Program-made: the position numbers and the translations under genes
Assembly (NCBI GenBank): GCA_028339155.1
Contig: JAOLBK010000008.1
Coordinates: 47,689 to 111,688, forward strand
Reading direction: 5' to 3'
From: Litorivicinus sp.
GTDB taxonomy: Bacteria; Pseudomonadota; Gammaproteobacteria; Pseudomonadales; Litorivicinaceae
DNA length: 64,000 nucleotides
Shown: positions 33,591 through 44,466 of the stretch, one piece after another
Numbering within the stretch: position 1 is the first letter of the stretch
Layout of the letters: the number at the start of each line of letters is the position of its first letter
Notes under the pieces: generated by a model
The model's database searches: none
Seen by the model: the letters and a program-made list of their open reading frames with translations, nothing else
What the model was told of the DNA's origin: nothing

Positions 33591-34384
33591 CCTTGGGGCC
33601 ACGTCCCCAGGGCGGTCATCAGATCGCGAGCATTGATTCGATCACCATTAAAAGCGCCGGCTTTTTCAGTTAAGCCAAATAAAAACGCATTACTAACTAA
33701 GTTTGGGCTGGGCAGTGTCTTGGGATCTTCTCCTGGTTTTGCCTCTGCGCGCATTTTTGTGCGAGTACCTCCGGGGTTGACGGTGATCACTCGCGTATTT
33801 GAGGTATTTTGTAGTTCTTGCGCTAACATGCCGGCGAACATTTCTAACCCAGCTTTCGAGACCGCGTAAGCCCCCCAGTATGCCGCCACTTGATGACCAA
33901 CACTTGACGTGGCAAACACGATGCGTCCATTTGGCGAGTGTTCAAGGCAAGGGAGGAGGGCTCGAGTTAAATAAAAAACTGCGTTCAGATTAATGTTAAG
34001 AACTTGGTTCCATTTTTCGGGCCGGTGCGACTGAATGGGCTCCCGGCCACCAAGTAAGCCAGCGACATGCGCTATTCCGTCAAGCTGGCCGAAAGTATCC
34101 ATGATGTGCTCTGCTAATTCCTCGGCGTCAACTGCTTTGAGGGTGTTGAGGTCCGAGGAAACAATGACCGGTATTGCTCCGCCTTCGGCGACAATCTGGT
34201 CGTAGATGGTTTCCAGCCGGCTCTGATCTCGCGCCATCAATATTATCGTTGCTCCGCGCCGAGCGAGCTCCAAAGCTAGCGCTCGCCCGATTCCTTGGGT
34301 CGCGCCGGTTACTAAAATGATGCGATCATTGAATGTTGGGTTTCTCTTTATTTCTGCCGCGGCCACTCGAATGATATTGGTCAT
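33587..34384 (-). CDS. yciK: Short-chain dehydrogenase YciK
   Basis: 265 residues. The NAD(P) motif [12 protein letters not shown] and the catalytic Tyr-x3-Lys in [15 protein letters not shown] define an SDR enzyme; [19 protein letters not shown] and INPG-like [12 protein letters not shown] fit YciK. The substrate is not established. It overlaps the ubiG stop by four bases. Confidence 0.93.
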   Translation of the reverse strand: MTNIIRVAAAEIKRNPTFNDRIILVTGATQGIGRALALELARRGATIILMARDQSRLETIYDQIVAEGGAIPVIVSSDLNTLKAVDAEELAEHIMDTFGQLDGIAHVAGLLGGREPIQSHRPEKWNQVLNINLNAVFYLTRALLPCLEHSPNGRIVFATSSVGHQVAAYWGAYAVSKAGLEMFAGMLAQELQNTSNTRVITVNPGGTRTKMRAEAKPGEDPKTLPSPNLVSNAFLFGLTEKAGAFNGDRINARDLMTALGTWPQG

Positions 34385-35094
34385 GATGATTTTCTTGCGG
34401 CTAGCTGAAAGTTGATATCAAAGTCGCTTTTAGAGCGCGTAAATTGTTTGTAAAATGGATGAATTACGATCCCTTCAATAGCGACAACATTCACAAGAAC
34501 TGGGCGTAAACTTGCAGCAATTTCCGAAGGTTTAATAAACTTTTTATAGTCATGGGTTCCTTTGGGGACCCAATTTAAAAGATATTCAGCCGCCAGCACG
34601 GCTCCCAAATAGGCTTTGGGAGTACGATTAATAGTCGAAAGTATAAGGTAGCCCCCAGGCTTTACTAAATCGGCCAATGCCCTCAACGTAGTATCTTGTT
34701 CTGGCACGTGTTCGATCATTTCAAAGCAGGTTACTATGTCGAATTGATTAGCCCGAGATGCGGCAAGTATCTCGGCAGAACCTTCCGAATACTCAATACT
34801 GAGTCCGGACTCTACCTTATGTAGATTGGCCACTTTGATCATCTCTGGTGAGGCGTCGATCGCGGTCACTTTAGCACCTCGCCTTGCGAGTCCCTCAGAC
34901 GCGAGGCCGCCACCGCATCCGACGTCTAAGACCTCGGTATCTTGGAGCGGGTAAAACGATTCCGTGAAATCAATTCGAAGTGGGTTGATTTGATGCAGCG
35001 CACGCATTGGTCCTGCTGGGTCCCAGTAACTTCGGGCGATGTGGTTGAATTTGCTAATTTCTTTGGGATCAATTGTGGTGTTCATCGTTCTCAT
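34381..35094 (-). CDS. ubiG: Ubiquinone biosynthesis O-methyltransferase UbiG
   Basis: 237 residues. The SAM motif VLDVGCGGGLASEGLARRG, the N-terminal ISKFNHIARSYWDPAGPM and the C-terminal WVPKGTHDYKKFIKPSE are all UbiG-specific. It carries out both O-methylation steps of ubiquinone synthesis. In many relatives a mupP/gph phosphatase gene sits between ubiG and yciK; here the two overlap directly. It is divergent from gyrA with 142 bp between them. Confidence 0.96.
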   Translation of the reverse strand: MRTMNTTIDPKEISKFNHIARSYWDPAGPMRALHQINPLRIDFTESFYPLQDTEVLDVGCGGGLASEGLARRGAKVTAIDASPEMIKVANLHKVESGLSIEYSEGSAEILAASRANQFDIVTCFEMIEHVPEQDTTLRALADLVKPGGYLILSTINRTPKAYLGAVLAAEYLLNWVPKGTHDYKKFIKPSEIAASLRPVLVNVVAIEGIVIHPFYKQFTRSKSDFDINFQLAARKSS

Positions 35095-35236
35095 TTCATT
35101 TGTTAAGTTAGTGGGACGAAGCTTTCAGAACAATGATCATACAGGGCTTGTCGATAGAGGCACAGAAGCTGCCCGTTTTTGGTGCTTCCATGTTATTATT
35201 TGTCATCAAAGAAAACTGTAGGGATAGCCCCCATCT

Positions 35237-37858
35237 ATGTCTGATTCGGATCGTGAAATACTGCCGATTAATATCGAAGACGAACTTAAAACAAGCTACC
35301 TCGATTACGCCATGAGCGTTATTGTTGGCAGAGCTTTGCCTGATGCTCGTGATGGCTTAAAGCCAGTTCATCGGCGGGTGTTATTTGCGCAGAGTGTGCT
35401 GAGTAATAATTGGAACTCGGCCTATAAAAAGTCTGCCCGCGTGGTCGGTGATGTGATTGGTAAATACCATCCGCATGGCGATACTGCGGTATATGACACA
35501 ATCGTTCGATTGGCTCAGCCTTTTTCGATGCGTTACCCGCTAATTGATGGACAGGGTAACTTTGGTTCAGTTGATGGGGACCGCGCGGCTGCAATGCGTT
35601 ACACCGAAATTCGTATGGAACGGATTGCGCATGAATTGCTTGCTGATCTTGAAAAAGAAACAGTTGATTACGTCCCTAACTATGACGGCACCGAGCAAAT
35701 TCCTGACGTTCTTCCGGCAAAAATCCCGAACTTACTGGTTAACGGGTCGTCTGGGATCGCGGTGGGTATGGCTACCAATATCCCGCCACATAATTTGACT
35801 GAGGTTGTGAACGGTTGTCTTGCATATTTGGCGAATCCAGAATTATCGATTACAGAATTGATGCAATTTATTCCTGCGCCTGATTTTCCGACAGGGGCAT
35901 TTATTAATGGGCTTGAGGGCATTAGGGATGCTTATGCCACGGGTCGTGGAAGAGTGATCATGCGCTCGAAGTTTCACATCGAGGGTGATGATAAAAAGTC
36001 CATTGTATTTACGGAGATCCCATATCAAGTCAATAAGGCAAGGGTTATAGAGAAAATTGCTGAGCTTGTTAAAGATAAGAAAATTGAAGGGATTACTGAG
36101 CTTAGAGATGAGTCAGATAAAGATGGAATGCGGATTGTTGTTGATCTTCGACGTAGCGAAACACCTGAGGTAGTTGTAAATAATTTATTTAGTCAAACGC
36201 AACTGCAGTGCAGTTTCGGAATTAATGTTGTTGCACTGGTCGATGGTCAACCGCGAACCTTGAATCTGAAAGATTTGTTGTCTTGTTTTATTCGTCATCG
36301 TCGTGAGGTAGTCACGCGCCGTACGATTTTTGAGCTTAGGAAAGCCCGGGAACGAGGCCATATTTTGGAGGGCCAGGCAGTTGCATTAGCAAATATTGAC
36401 CCTGTAATAGATCTGATTAAGCGGTCTGCCAATGCTCAGGAAGCCAAAGACGGTCTGATCCAGAGCGCTTGGGCGCCTGGTTCGGTAACTGAAATGCTTG
36501 GACGGGCAGGAACTGGTGGAGTTAGTCCTGATGATTTGCCTGAAGGTTATGGTCTCATTGATGATTATTATCATTTGAGTCCACAGCAAGCGCAAGCAAT
36601 ATTGGACCTGCGTTTGCATCGACTGACTGGGCTTGAAATTGAGAAGTTGCTTAGTGAATACGGTACAATTTTAGGCGACGTAGCTGAGCGAGAGGGCATC
36701 CTCGCGGACAGTACTAAGCTAACGACTATTATCAGGGAAGAACTTGAAGCTGTCCGAAACCAGTATGGTGATGAGCGCCGTTCAGAGATTATTGAGAATC
36801 ATTTATCGCTGTCGACAGAGGATCTGATTCCACAAGAAGATATGGTTGTGACTTTTTCGAAGACGGGTTACGCGAAAACTCAGCCCTTAGTTGCTTATCA
36901 GTCACAGCGCCGCGGCGGCCGCGGCAAGAGTGCTACCAATCTTAAAGACGAAGATGTTGTTGATTTGTTATTGGTTGCCAACTCACATGATACGTTGCTG
37001 CTATTTACTGATCGTGGCCGCTTGCATTGGCTGAAAGTCTATGAAATTCCTCAAGCGAGCCGCAACGCTCGTGGCAAGCCAATAGTCAATATGATCGATG
37101 CATTAGAGGATGGGGGGCGTGTGACGGCGGTTTTACCCCTTGGTGCAGATGATCGGGGTGAAGGTCGTTACGTCTTCATGGCGACAGCTATGGGCACTGT
37201 GAAAAAGGTTCCCTTGGAGCGCTTTGCAAGGCCTCGGGCAGCGGGTATCCGAGCGATTGAATTTAATGAAGACGATACCTTGGTAGGGGCCTCTATCACG
37301 GATGGTACGCGAGACGTCATCTTGGTAAATTCAAATGGCAAGGTGACAAGATTTAACGAAAATGAGGTCCGTCCTATGGGTCGTGAGGCCCGCGGTGTTC
37401 GAGGAATTCGCTTGAAAAATCCGATGGATCGCGTGGTGGCTATGATTGTTGCTGATGATGAAGCGACTTTGCTGCTGGCGTGTAAAAAAGGTTTTGGAAA
37501 GAGAACGTTGATAAGTGAATTTCCTTGCAAGGGGCGAGGTGCAATGGGTGTAATTGGAATTCAGACTTCGGAACGTAATGGGGAAGTTGTCGGTGCGGCG
37601 CAGGTCGTCGATGGCGATGATCTTTTGTTAATTACGGATGCGGGGACTATGGTCCGGACACCTTGTGAACAGATTTCAGTTCTGGGGAGGAATACTCAAG
37701 GAGTAACCCTTATTCGTTTGACGGATTCGGAGTTACTTGTCCGCGTGGATGCTGTTTCTGAGCCGCCAGGTGAAGTTTTAACTGATGAGGCTTCAGATCT
37801 CAGTGCGGAGGTGATTGAGACCTCCGCTGAGGAGGCGGGTGATGAGTCTGCCGACTAA
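35237..37858 (+). CDS. gyrA: DNA gyrase subunit A
   Basis: 873 residues. The active tyrosine is Tyr122 in [11 protein letters not shown]. The quinolone-determining region reads [17 protein letters not shown], with Thr83 (Ser in E. coli, Thr in Pseudomonas aeruginosa) and Asp87. The GyrA box is QRRGGRG and six C-terminal beta-pinwheel blades follow, then an acidic tail. With GyrB it introduces negative supercoils. Thr83 is probably the native state here rather than a resistance mutation. Confidence 0.98.
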   Translation: MSDSDREILPINIEDELKTSYLDYAMSVIVGRALPDARDGLKPVHRRVLFAQSVLSNNWNSAYKKSARVVGDVIGKYHPHGDTAVYDTIVRLAQPFSMRYPLIDGQGNFGSVDGDRAAAMRYTEIRMERIAHELLADLEKETVDYVPNYDGTEQIPDVLPAKIPNLLVNGSSGIAVGMATNIPPHNLTEVVNGCLAYLANPELSITELMQFIPAPDFPTGAFINGLEGIRDAYATGRGRVIMRSKFHIEGDDKKSIVFTEIPYQVNKARVIEKIAELVKDKKIEGITELRDESDKDGMRIVVDLRRSETPEVVVNNLFSQTQLQCSFGINVVALVDGQPRTLNLKDLLSCFIRHRREVVTRRTIFELRKARERGHILEGQAVALANIDPVIDLIKRSANAQEAKDGLIQSAWAPGSVTEMLGRAGTGGVSPDDLPEGYGLIDDYYHLSPQQAQAILDLRLHRLTGLEIEKLLSEYGTILGDVAEREGILADSTKLTTIIREELEAVRNQYGDERRSEIIENHLSLSTEDLIPQEDMVVTFSKTGYAKTQPLVAYQSQRRGGRGKSATNLKDEDVVDLLLVANSHDTLLLFTDRGRLHWLKVYEIPQASRNARGKPIVNMIDALEDGGRVTAVLPLGADDRGEGRYVFMATAMGTVKKVPLERFARPRAAGIRAIEFNEDDTLVGASITDGTRDVILVNSNGKVTRFNENEVRPMGREARGVRGIRLKNPMDRVVAMIVADDEATLLLACKKGFGKRTLISEFPCKGRGAMGVIGIQTSERNGEVVGAAQVVDGDDLLLITDAGTMVRTPCEQISVLGRNTQGVTLIRLTDSELLVRVDAVSEPPGEVLTDEASDLSAEVIETSAEEAGDESAD

Positions 37859-38080
37859 TAGTCGGTCGGTAGTTCCAGCCAGGTATATGTTTTTTCGTGT
37901 TCCGACCCAAGTTGATTTTTTGAGTTTTATATCGGTTCAGGCAGATTACTTAGCTACTTTGCGGGGCACGGAAAGATACCGGGGGTCAGGAGGGATTAAG
38001 TGTCTGTACAAATTTTCGATTTTTGAGTATAAATTTGTCTACCTGATTCAGCCTTTGTCCAAATTTGAGGGGATCGTAGG

Positions 38081-39190
38081 ATGAGCGCCAGTCCGCGACT
38101 TATAGAAATCAGAGATGAAATAGATGCTATTGATCTTGAAATACAGCGGCTGATGAACGCCCGAGCTGATTGTGCTTTGCATGTCGCCGAGATCAAGAAA
38201 GCAGAGATAAAGAGTTCTGGTGAGGCGCCTGTTTATTATCGCCCCGAGCGTGAAGCACAGATTCTGGCACGGGTTATGGATCGAAATTTAGGTCCATTAC
38301 CGGCAAAGGAAGTTGCGCGTATTTTTCGTGAAATTATGTCTAGCTGCCTCGCACTTGAAAGGCCTCTTTCGGTTGGCTATCTTGGCCCAGCAGGGACATT
38401 CACCGAAGCAGCAGCATTAAAGCATTTTGGTCATGCTGCAGATACTCGGTCATTCACAACTATTTCCGAAGTATTTCGTGGCGTCGATGCTTGCGATCTT
38501 GATTATGGGGTAGTGCCCATTGAGAACTCAACTGAAGGCATAGTGACGCAAACTCTGGAGTGTTTCCTTGATTCGCCGGCGGTGATTTCTGGTGAGGTGG
38601 AAATGCGAATTCACCAAGCACTTATGGTGAAATCCGACGTGAATCTTGATTCTGTCCGTGCAGTTTACTCGCACCTTCAAAGTATGGCGCAATGCAGGTT
38701 TTGGCTGGAAGCGAATCTTCCGGGCGTGGAGCGCCATACTGTTTCATCTAACGCGGAGGCGGCTCGCTTGGTAGCGAGTTCGGATCCATCACAGGGGTTC
38801 GCCGCTATTGCTGGAGATCGAGCTGCTCAAGCCTATGATCTTTCATTGATTGCTTCTTCAATTGAAGATCGACCTGATAATACTACTCGGTTTTTAATTA
38901 TTGGAAATCAAGCAACAGAGCCATCAGGAAACGACAAAACATCGATTATCGTTGCGGTCAAAAATGGGCCTGGAGCGCTTCATAAGTTGTTAGAGCCTTT
39001 TGATCGTTTCGCAATCGATATGACTCGACTCGAATCGCGTCCATCACACTCAGGAATTTGGTCTTATAGATTCTTTATTGATTTTGCTGGGCATGTTAGA
39101 GATCCAGTTATTTCTGAGTTTTTGGATTGCGTCCGACAACAATCAGCGGAGCTAAAAATTCTGGGGTCATATCCCAGAGCGATTTTATGA
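38081..39190 (+). CDS. pheA: Bifunctional chorismate mutase/prephenate dehydratase
   Basis: 369 residues: AroQ-type chorismate mutase helix bundle (1-90), prephenate dehydratase domain (VGYLGPAGTFTEAAALKHF to the catalytic DNTTRFLIIG), and a C-terminal ACT domain with the Phe-binding ESRPS and the GPGALHKLLEPF motif, so feedback inhibition by phenylalanine is likely. In many relatives serC precedes and hisC follows; both are absent here. It overlaps the next gene by four bases. Confidence 0.97.
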   Translation: MSASPRLIEIRDEIDAIDLEIQRLMNARADCALHVAEIKKAEIKSSGEAPVYYRPEREAQILARVMDRNLGPLPAKEVARIFREIMSSCLALERPLSVGYLGPAGTFTEAAALKHFGHAADTRSFTTISEVFRGVDACDLDYGVVPIENSTEGIVTQTLECFLDSPAVISGEVEMRIHQALMVKSDVNLDSVRAVYSHLQSMAQCRFWLEANLPGVERHTVSSNAEAARLVASSDPSQGFAAIAGDRAAQAYDLSLIASSIEDRPDNTTRFLIIGNQATEPSGNDKTSIIVAVKNGPGALHKLLEPFDRFAIDMTRLESRPSHSGIWSYRFFIDFAGHVRDPVISEFLDCVRQQSAELKILGSYPRAIL

Positions 39191-41397
39191 CCACGTTGGC
39201 TGTTATTGGACTTGGATTGATCGGGGCCTCGTCCTGCGCGGCCATTAAAATGCGTATGCCTGGGTGGACGATTCATGGGTTCTCTCGAACAGAAACGACT
39301 CGGCAGCGAGCGCTTGCTCGGGGATTAGTCGATCAGTGCTTCGAGAGTGTCGAATTAACGGTATTTGGAGCGGATTTAATATTGATTGCGGTTCCAATGG
39401 GGCAGTTCAGCTCGGTATTCAATGCGGTGTGGTTAGCACGCGAAGAATATTCTGTTGTGACGGATGTAGGTTCAACGAAGGGAGCGGTTGTTGATGACCT
39501 TATCGCAGTGACAAAGGCCATACCTTCCTGGTTTGTTCCTGGTCATCCTATTGCAGGAAGCGAGCAAAGTGGCGTCAATGCCGCTAATCCTGATTTATTT
39601 GTGGATCACCAGGTAATTCTGACCCCGTTGGCTGAAACGGCAACCAGTGCTCTTGAGTTAGTGACCGACTTTTGGGAGAAACAAGGGGCATCAGTTTCAA
39701 TTATGAATGTTGCTCGCCATGATGAGGTTTTGGCTTTAACCAGTCATTTACCTCATATTCTCGCATTTAGCTTGGTACATGCATTGTCGGATGACGATGA
39801 GCATCTCGATATTTTCCGCTATGCTGCGGGTGGATTTCGAGATTTTACGCGTATTGCTGCAAGTGATTCTGAAATGTGGCGGGATATTAGTCTGTCTAAT
39901 CGTGATGCTATTTTGAGAGGTATTGATCGCTACACTGGTCGCTTAGGCGAGATGAGAGAAGCAATCGCTCTAGGCGATCGTGATTGGATTATGCGTAGTT
40001 TCGAGCGAGCTCGAAATGCTCGAAGATTATTTTCCTCATTATCAGGCAAGGGAGATCATCCAGTGACGAATTTCTGTCCTTCTGTTTTCCAAGTTACGCA
40101 TGCTACCTCCGGTCTGCATGGGAATATTCGTGTGCCGGGGGATAAATCAATTTCTCACCGGTCGATTATGCTTGGCGCACTTGCAGATGGCGTGACTACT
40201 GTGGAGGGGTTTCTCGAGGGCGAGGATGCTATCGCGACAGTCCAGGCTTTTCGGGAAATGGGGGTCCTAATTGATGGGCCAGATGCTGGCAAGGTCACAG
40301 TACATGGCGTGGGTCGGGATGGATTGAAGCCGCCTAAAGCGGCTTTATATATGGGTAATTCAGGAACCTCGATGCGACTGTTGTCCGGCATTTTAGCTGG
40401 TCAGAGTTTTGACTCAGAATTAATAGGTGACAGTTCATTATCGCGGCGGCCAATGCGGCGTATTGCAGAACCGTTAAAGTGTTTGGGAGCCTCGATTACA
40501 ACTTCAGAAAATGGGACTCCACCGATATATATTTCTGGAGGTCAGGTATTGAGCGGGTGTCATACTGACTTGGCGGTTGCGAGTGCTCAAGTCAAATCCG
40601 CGTTGCTATTGGCTGGTCTGTACGCCCAGGGCGAGACCAGTATCAAAGAGCCGGCCCCAACCCGAGATCATACGGAACGCATGCTGGTTGGCTTTGGTTG
40701 CAAAGTTGAACGAGATGGTTCTATTTGCAAGATATTAGGGGGAGGTAAATTGACTGGATGTCATATCGATGTGCCTTCGGATATTTCATCTGCGGCATTT
40801 TTTATAGTCGCAGCGACACTTATTCCTGATTCCGATCTAACTTTGCATCATGTAGGGGTGAACCCAACGCGTACTGGAATTCTTGAAATTTTAAAGCTAA
40901 TGGGTGCGAATATTGAAATCGAGAACGAGCATGAAGTCGGCGGAGAGCCGGTGGCTGATCTTCGTGTGCGGTATGCTCCATTAAAGGGAATTGCAATTCC
41001 AGAAAATTTGGTGCCATTGGCCATAGACGAATTCCCGGTTCTTTTTGTTGCTGCGAGCTGCGCTGAAGGAGAAACGCTGATTACCGGTGCTCAGGAATTG
41101 CGGGTTAAAGAATCAGATCGAATTCAAAGTATGGTGGACGGCTTAACAGTATTGGGTGTTCGTATTATCGGAACGCCAGATGGTGCGATTGTCTCTGGTG
41201 GAGGGCCTGAATTCCGTTTTAGTTCTGGAGCGGTCGAGGCTTGTGAAGATCATCGGATTGCCATGGCATTTAGTGTTGCGGGACTACTTGCCTGCGGGCC
41301 CGTTCGGATCAGTGATTGCGTAAATGTAGCTACAAGCTTTCCAAATTTTGTTGAATTGGCGAGAGAGGTGGGTTTCCCATTGACGGTGTCCGAGTGA
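39187..41397 (+). CDS. tyrA-aroA: Fused prephenate dehydrogenase / EPSP synthase (TyrA-AroA)
   Basis: 736 residues from the ATG at 39187 inside the pheA stop; a longer frame from 39127 is rejected. Residues 1-300 are a TyrA-type dehydrogenase (VIGLGLIGAS NAD motif, VPGHPIAGSEQSG, TSHLPHILAFSL). From about residue 310 comes EPSP synthase: IRVPGDKSISHRSIML, the GNSGTSMRLLSG substrate loop and LRVKESDRI. The fusion is known in Pseudomonas and relatives. It carries two non-adjacent steps of aromatic amino-acid synthesis: EPSP formation and 4-hydroxyphenylpyruvate formation. Confidence 0.97.
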   Translation: MTTLAVIGLGLIGASSCAAIKMRMPGWTIHGFSRTETTRQRALARGLVDQCFESVELTVFGADLILIAVPMGQFSSVFNAVWLAREEYSVVTDVGSTKGAVVDDLIAVTKAIPSWFVPGHPIAGSEQSGVNAANPDLFVDHQVILTPLAETATSALELVTDFWEKQGASVSIMNVARHDEVLALTSHLPHILAFSLVHALSDDDEHLDIFRYAAGGFRDFTRIAASDSEMWRDISLSNRDAILRGIDRYTGRLGEMREAIALGDRDWIMRSFERARNARRLFSSLSGKGDHPVTNFCPSVFQVTHATSGLHGNIRVPGDKSISHRSIMLGALADGVTTVEGFLEGEDAIATVQAFREMGVLIDGPDAGKVTVHGVGRDGLKPPKAALYMGNSGTSMRLLSGILAGQSFDSELIGDSSLSRRPMRRIAEPLKCLGASITTSENGTPPIYISGGQVLSGCHTDLAVASAQVKSALLLAGLYAQGETSIKEPAPTRDHTERMLVGFGCKVERDGSICKILGGGKLTGCHIDVPSDISSAAFFIVAATLIPDSDLTLHHVGVNPTRTGILEILKLMGANIEIENEHEVGGEPVADLRVRYAPLKGIAIPENLVPLAIDEFPVLFVAASCAEGETLITGAQELRVKESDRIQSMVDGLTVLGVRIIGTPDGAIVSGGGPEFRFSSGAVEACEDHRIAMAFSVAGLLACGPVRISDCVNVATSFPNFVELAREVGFPLTVSE

Positions 41398-42071
41398 ACG
41401 TACCTGTGGTCACTATTGATGGGCCGGGCGGTGCAGGTAAGGGAACACTTGCCCGGCTTATCGCGAAAGAATTGGGGTTTAACCTATTAGACAGTGGCGC
41501 CATTTATCGAATTCTTGGCTTAGCTGCATTGCGCGGGGCAGTTGACTTGGACGACCCTGGCCCCCTCAGCACGATGGCTACTAGCTTGTCTTTATCTTTC
41601 CCATTTACTGAAAAGCATACTGATATTGTTTTGAATGGTGAATCAGTGGCTGGCCAGTTAAGAAATCAAGACGTAGCTGATGCGGCTAGTCGCATCGCCA
41701 TCCATCCACTGGTGAGAGATGCATTAATGTTCTTGCAGCGCCAGCAAGCCTGTGTTCCCGGTCTTGTGGGAGATGGACGCGATCTTGGCACCATTGTATT
41801 TCCAGATGCAAAATTAAAGATTTTCCTTGATGCTAATGTTGGGATTCGTGCTGATCGGCGGTATCACGAATTAATTGAGTCTGGTCAAACAGTTGCGCGT
41901 TCCGCTATACTGCGCGACCTTGAAATTCGAGACGTTCGAGATCGGACGCGGTCAGTAGCACCTCTAGTTGCTGCTGAAGATGCATTCGTCATTGATAGCT
42001 CGGATAAATCGCCTTCTGATGTGTTATCGGTAGTGCGAGAATTGTGTCAGGCTCATGGTCTGACAAATTAA
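41394..42071 (+). CDS. cmk: Cytidylate kinase
   Basis: 225 residues. P-loop GPGGAGKGTLARLIA, the LLDSGAIYRILGL substrate motif and GDGRDLGTIVFPDAKLKIFL are all present. It phosphorylates CMP and dCMP. GTG start sharing four bases with the tyrA-aroA stop. It precedes rpsA, the usual order. Confidence 0.96.
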   Translation: MNVPVVTIDGPGGAGKGTLARLIAKELGFNLLDSGAIYRILGLAALRGAVDLDDPGPLSTMATSLSLSFPFTEKHTDIVLNGESVAGQLRNQDVADAASRIAIHPLVRDALMFLQRQQACVPGLVGDGRDLGTIVFPDAKLKIFLDANVGIRADRRYHELIESGQTVARSAILRDLEIRDVRDRTRSVAPLVAAEDAFVIDSSDKSPSDVLSVVRELCQAHGLTN

Positions 42072-42132
42072 ATTATGATTGGATTTGGTTGCGACATCAG
42101 CAGAATTGCGCGTCAAGTCTTATAAATCAACT

Positions 42133-42167
42133 CCGCCCGGGCTGATCGGGCGGACGGCAAATTGCCG
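42133..42167 (+). promoter_or_regulatory. Paired hairpins in the rpsA leader
   Basis: A 7-bp stem (CCGCCCG 42133-42139 with CGGGCGG 42147-42153) is followed one base later by a second stem (CGGCA / TGCCG, 42155-42167), ending 20 bases before the rpsA start. Successive hairpins next to a poor Shine-Dalgarno site characterise the gammaproteobacterial S1 leader, where S1 represses its own translation. There is no T-run, so it is not a terminator. The regulatory role is inferred from position. Confidence 0.5.
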
Positions 42168-42187
42168 GAAAATCATAGGATATATGA

Positions 42188-43870
42188 ATGAGCGAAAGTT
42201 TCGCAGAACTCTTTGAGCAGAGTCTAACTGACATCGACATGACACCTGGCTCTATTGTAGATGCCACAGTTGTTTCTATCGAACCTGACTTCGTAATTGT
42301 GAACGCGGGCCTCAAGTCTGAAGGTGCCATACCTAGAGAGCAATTCCTTAGCGAAGCTGGAGAATTCACCGTACAGATTGGCGATACGATCAAGGTCGCT
42401 CTGGAAGCGGTAGAAGATGGATTCGGTGCGACTCGTTTGTCGCGTGAAAAAGCCAAGCGGGCAGAAGTGTGGATCGATCTAGAAAAAGCACACAATGATA
42501 GCGCAGTTGTTAACGGTATTATAAACGGCAAGGTGAAAGGTGGATTTACGGTAGACCTTGACGGTATCCGAGCATTCCTCCCGGGTTCTCTTGTGGATGT
42601 GCGTCCTGTACGTGATGTGGCGCATCTCGAGGGCAAGGATCTTGAGTTCAAGGTGATCAAGCTAGATCAGCGGCGTAATAACGTAGTTGTGTCTCGTCGT
42701 GCAGTTCTCGAGCAAGAGAATTCTGAAGAGCGTGACGCGTTGCTTGAGAATCTAGTCGAAGGTCAGTCTGTGAAAGGTATTGTGAAGAACCTCACTGATT
42801 ATGGTGCATTCGTCGATCTTGGTGGCGTGGATGGTTTATTGCATATTACAGATATGTCATGGAAGCGGATTAAGCACCCATCTGAAGTAGTTGCTGTAGG
42901 CGATGAAGTTGATGTGAAAGTGTTGAAGTTTGATCGAGAACGAAATCGAGTTTCACTGGGTCTAAAGCAGTTGGGTGAAGATCCTTGGGTCGAAATCAAG
43001 AATCGTTATCCTGTCAATGCCCGTGTTATTGCGCGCATTACCAATTTGACTGATTACGGTTGTTTTGCGGAAATCGAAGAAGGTGTGGAAGGTCTGGTCC
43101 ACGTATCCGAAATGGATTGGACTAATAAAAATGTACATCCGTCGAAGATCGTTTCACTTGGCGATGAGCTAGAAGTCATGGTCTTAGATATCGATGAAGA
43201 GCGCCGCCGTATCTCGTTAGGTATCAAGCAGTGCAAAGTTAATCCGTGGGACGCGTTCTCGGCGACTCATGAAAAAGGTGGCAAGGTCTCAGGACCCATC
43301 AAGTCAATAACTGATTTTGGGGTCTTTATTGGTCTTGATGGTGGGATTGATGGATTGATTCACTTGTCTGATCTTTCTTGGACTGAGACTGGCGAGGTAG
43401 CCGTTCGCAATTTCAAGAAAGGTGAAGATCTCGAGGCGGTTATACTCGCCGTTGATCCAGAACGCGAGAGAATTTCACTCGGTGTGAAACAAATGGAAGA
43501 AGATCCGATGGGTGAGATTTTCTCAGGCACTGAAAAAGGCGCCATTGTGAAAGGGATCATCACCGAAGTGGATGCTAAGCAAGCCACAGTAGATCTTGGT
43601 AACGGCGTTATCGCTACCTTGAAAGTTGCTGAGTTGTCACGTGATCGAGTCGAGGATGCGCGAACTATTCTGACTGTGGGTGAGGAAATTGAAGCAAAAA
43701 TCCAGAATGTTGACCGGAAAACGCGAAGTGTCGCTCTTTCTGTTCGCGCCATGGATGAGGCTGATGAAAAAGAAGCCCTTCGTAATTTAAACGATACTCC
43801 GGATGACGTGGTGGCTGGCCCTACAACGATCGGTGAGTTAATTAAAGCTCAAATGGAAGGCCGCGAGTAA
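42188..43870 (+). CDS. rpsA: 30S ribosomal protein S1
   Basis: 560 residues with six S1 RNA-binding repeats; good examples are [38 protein letters not shown] and [18 protein letters not shown]. It is close to the E. coli length (557). S1 recruits mRNA to the 30S subunit. The ATG at 42188 is preceded by only a weak AGGA, typical for rpsA. It sits between cmk and ihfB. Confidence 0.98.
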   Translation: MSESFAELFEQSLTDIDMTPGSIVDATVVSIEPDFVIVNAGLKSEGAIPREQFLSEAGEFTVQIGDTIKVALEAVEDGFGATRLSREKAKRAEVWIDLEKAHNDSAVVNGIINGKVKGGFTVDLDGIRAFLPGSLVDVRPVRDVAHLEGKDLEFKVIKLDQRRNNVVVSRRAVLEQENSEERDALLENLVEGQSVKGIVKNLTDYGAFVDLGGVDGLLHITDMSWKRIKHPSEVVAVGDEVDVKVLKFDRERNRVSLGLKQLGEDPWVEIKNRYPVNARVIARITNLTDYGCFAEIEEGVEGLVHVSEMDWTNKNVHPSKIVSLGDELEVMVLDIDEERRRISLGIKQCKVNPWDAFSATHEKGGKVSGPIKSITDFGVFIGLDGGIDGLIHLSDLSWTETGEVAVRNFKKGEDLEAVILAVDPERERISLGVKQMEEDPMGEIFSGTEKGAIVKGIITEVDAKQATVDLGNGVIATLKVAELSRDRVEDARTILTVGEEIEAKIQNVDRKTRSVALSVRAMDEADEKEALRNLNDTPDDVVAGPTTIGELIKAQMEGRE

Positions 43871-43918
43871 TCCGGCGAAATCGACTGAATTAATTTGGTC
43901 GCACAATGGAAGATTTGC

Positions 43919-44227
43919 ATGTTAAGTATTACAAAATCAATGCTGATTGAGCGCATTTCGATGCGCTACCCGGCATTATCTTCAAAGGATGTGGAGTTGG
44001 CGGTAAAGGCTATTTTTGACCGCATGAGTCATCAGTTGGTTGGAGGTGGTCGTATTGAGTTGCGAGGTTTTGGTTCGTTCTCTCTGCATAATCGGAGGGC
44101 GCGAATTGGGCGCAACCCAAAAACGGGTAATTCAGTGGTTTTGGATTCCAAGGCGGTCCCTCATTTTAAGCCAGGAAAGGAGCTTAGGGAGGCCGTGAAT
44201 ACGGCCTTTCTAGAATCCAAAAAGTGA
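43919..44227 (+). CDS. ihfB: Integration host factor subunit beta
   Basis: 102 residues from the ATG at 43919 (GGAAG nine bases upstream); a frame start at 43895 would add eight residues not found in the family. The DNA-binding arm [20 protein letters not shown] and [10 protein letters not shown], containing the intercalating proline, are intact. With IhfA (55,481-55,786) it bends DNA. It overlaps lapA by four bases. Confidence 0.96.
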   Translation: MLSITKSMLIERISMRYPALSSKDVELAVKAIFDRMSHQLVGGGRIELRGFGSFSLHNRRARIGRNPKTGNSVVLDSKAVPHFKPGKELREAVNTAFLESKK

Positions 44228-44466
44228 TTAAATTACTGAGGCGGCTGATCACGCTTGCCTGGGTCTTGACCTTGCTCGTGATCGGTTGTGTTCTTTACTT
44301 ATTTAATCCAATTCCGATTAGCATTAATTTTGTCTGGACACAGACACCCCCAATAAGTCTGGCCGTTGTCTTAATCTCTACGTTTTTCATTGGCGTTGTG
44401 TCCGGTAGTCTGCTGACTTTGATCGTGAGCATCTGGCCGGTTTCCAAATCAGTCGCAAATGATTGA
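44224..44466 (+). CDS. lapA: LapA-family inner-membrane protein (DUF1049)
   Basis: 80 residues with two membrane helices ([18 protein letters not shown] and [19 protein letters not shown]) separated by a short loop with FVWTQTPPI. This matches LapA/YciS, which pairs with LapB (YciM) in controlling LpxC and lipopolysaccharide synthesis. In most gammaproteobacteria lapB follows; here pyrF follows directly, so lapB is elsewhere or absent. GTG start. Confidence 0.88.
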   Translation: MIKLLRRLITLAWVLTLLVIGCVLYLFNPIPISINFVWTQTPPISLAVVLISTFFIGVVSGSLLTLIVSIWPVSKSVAND

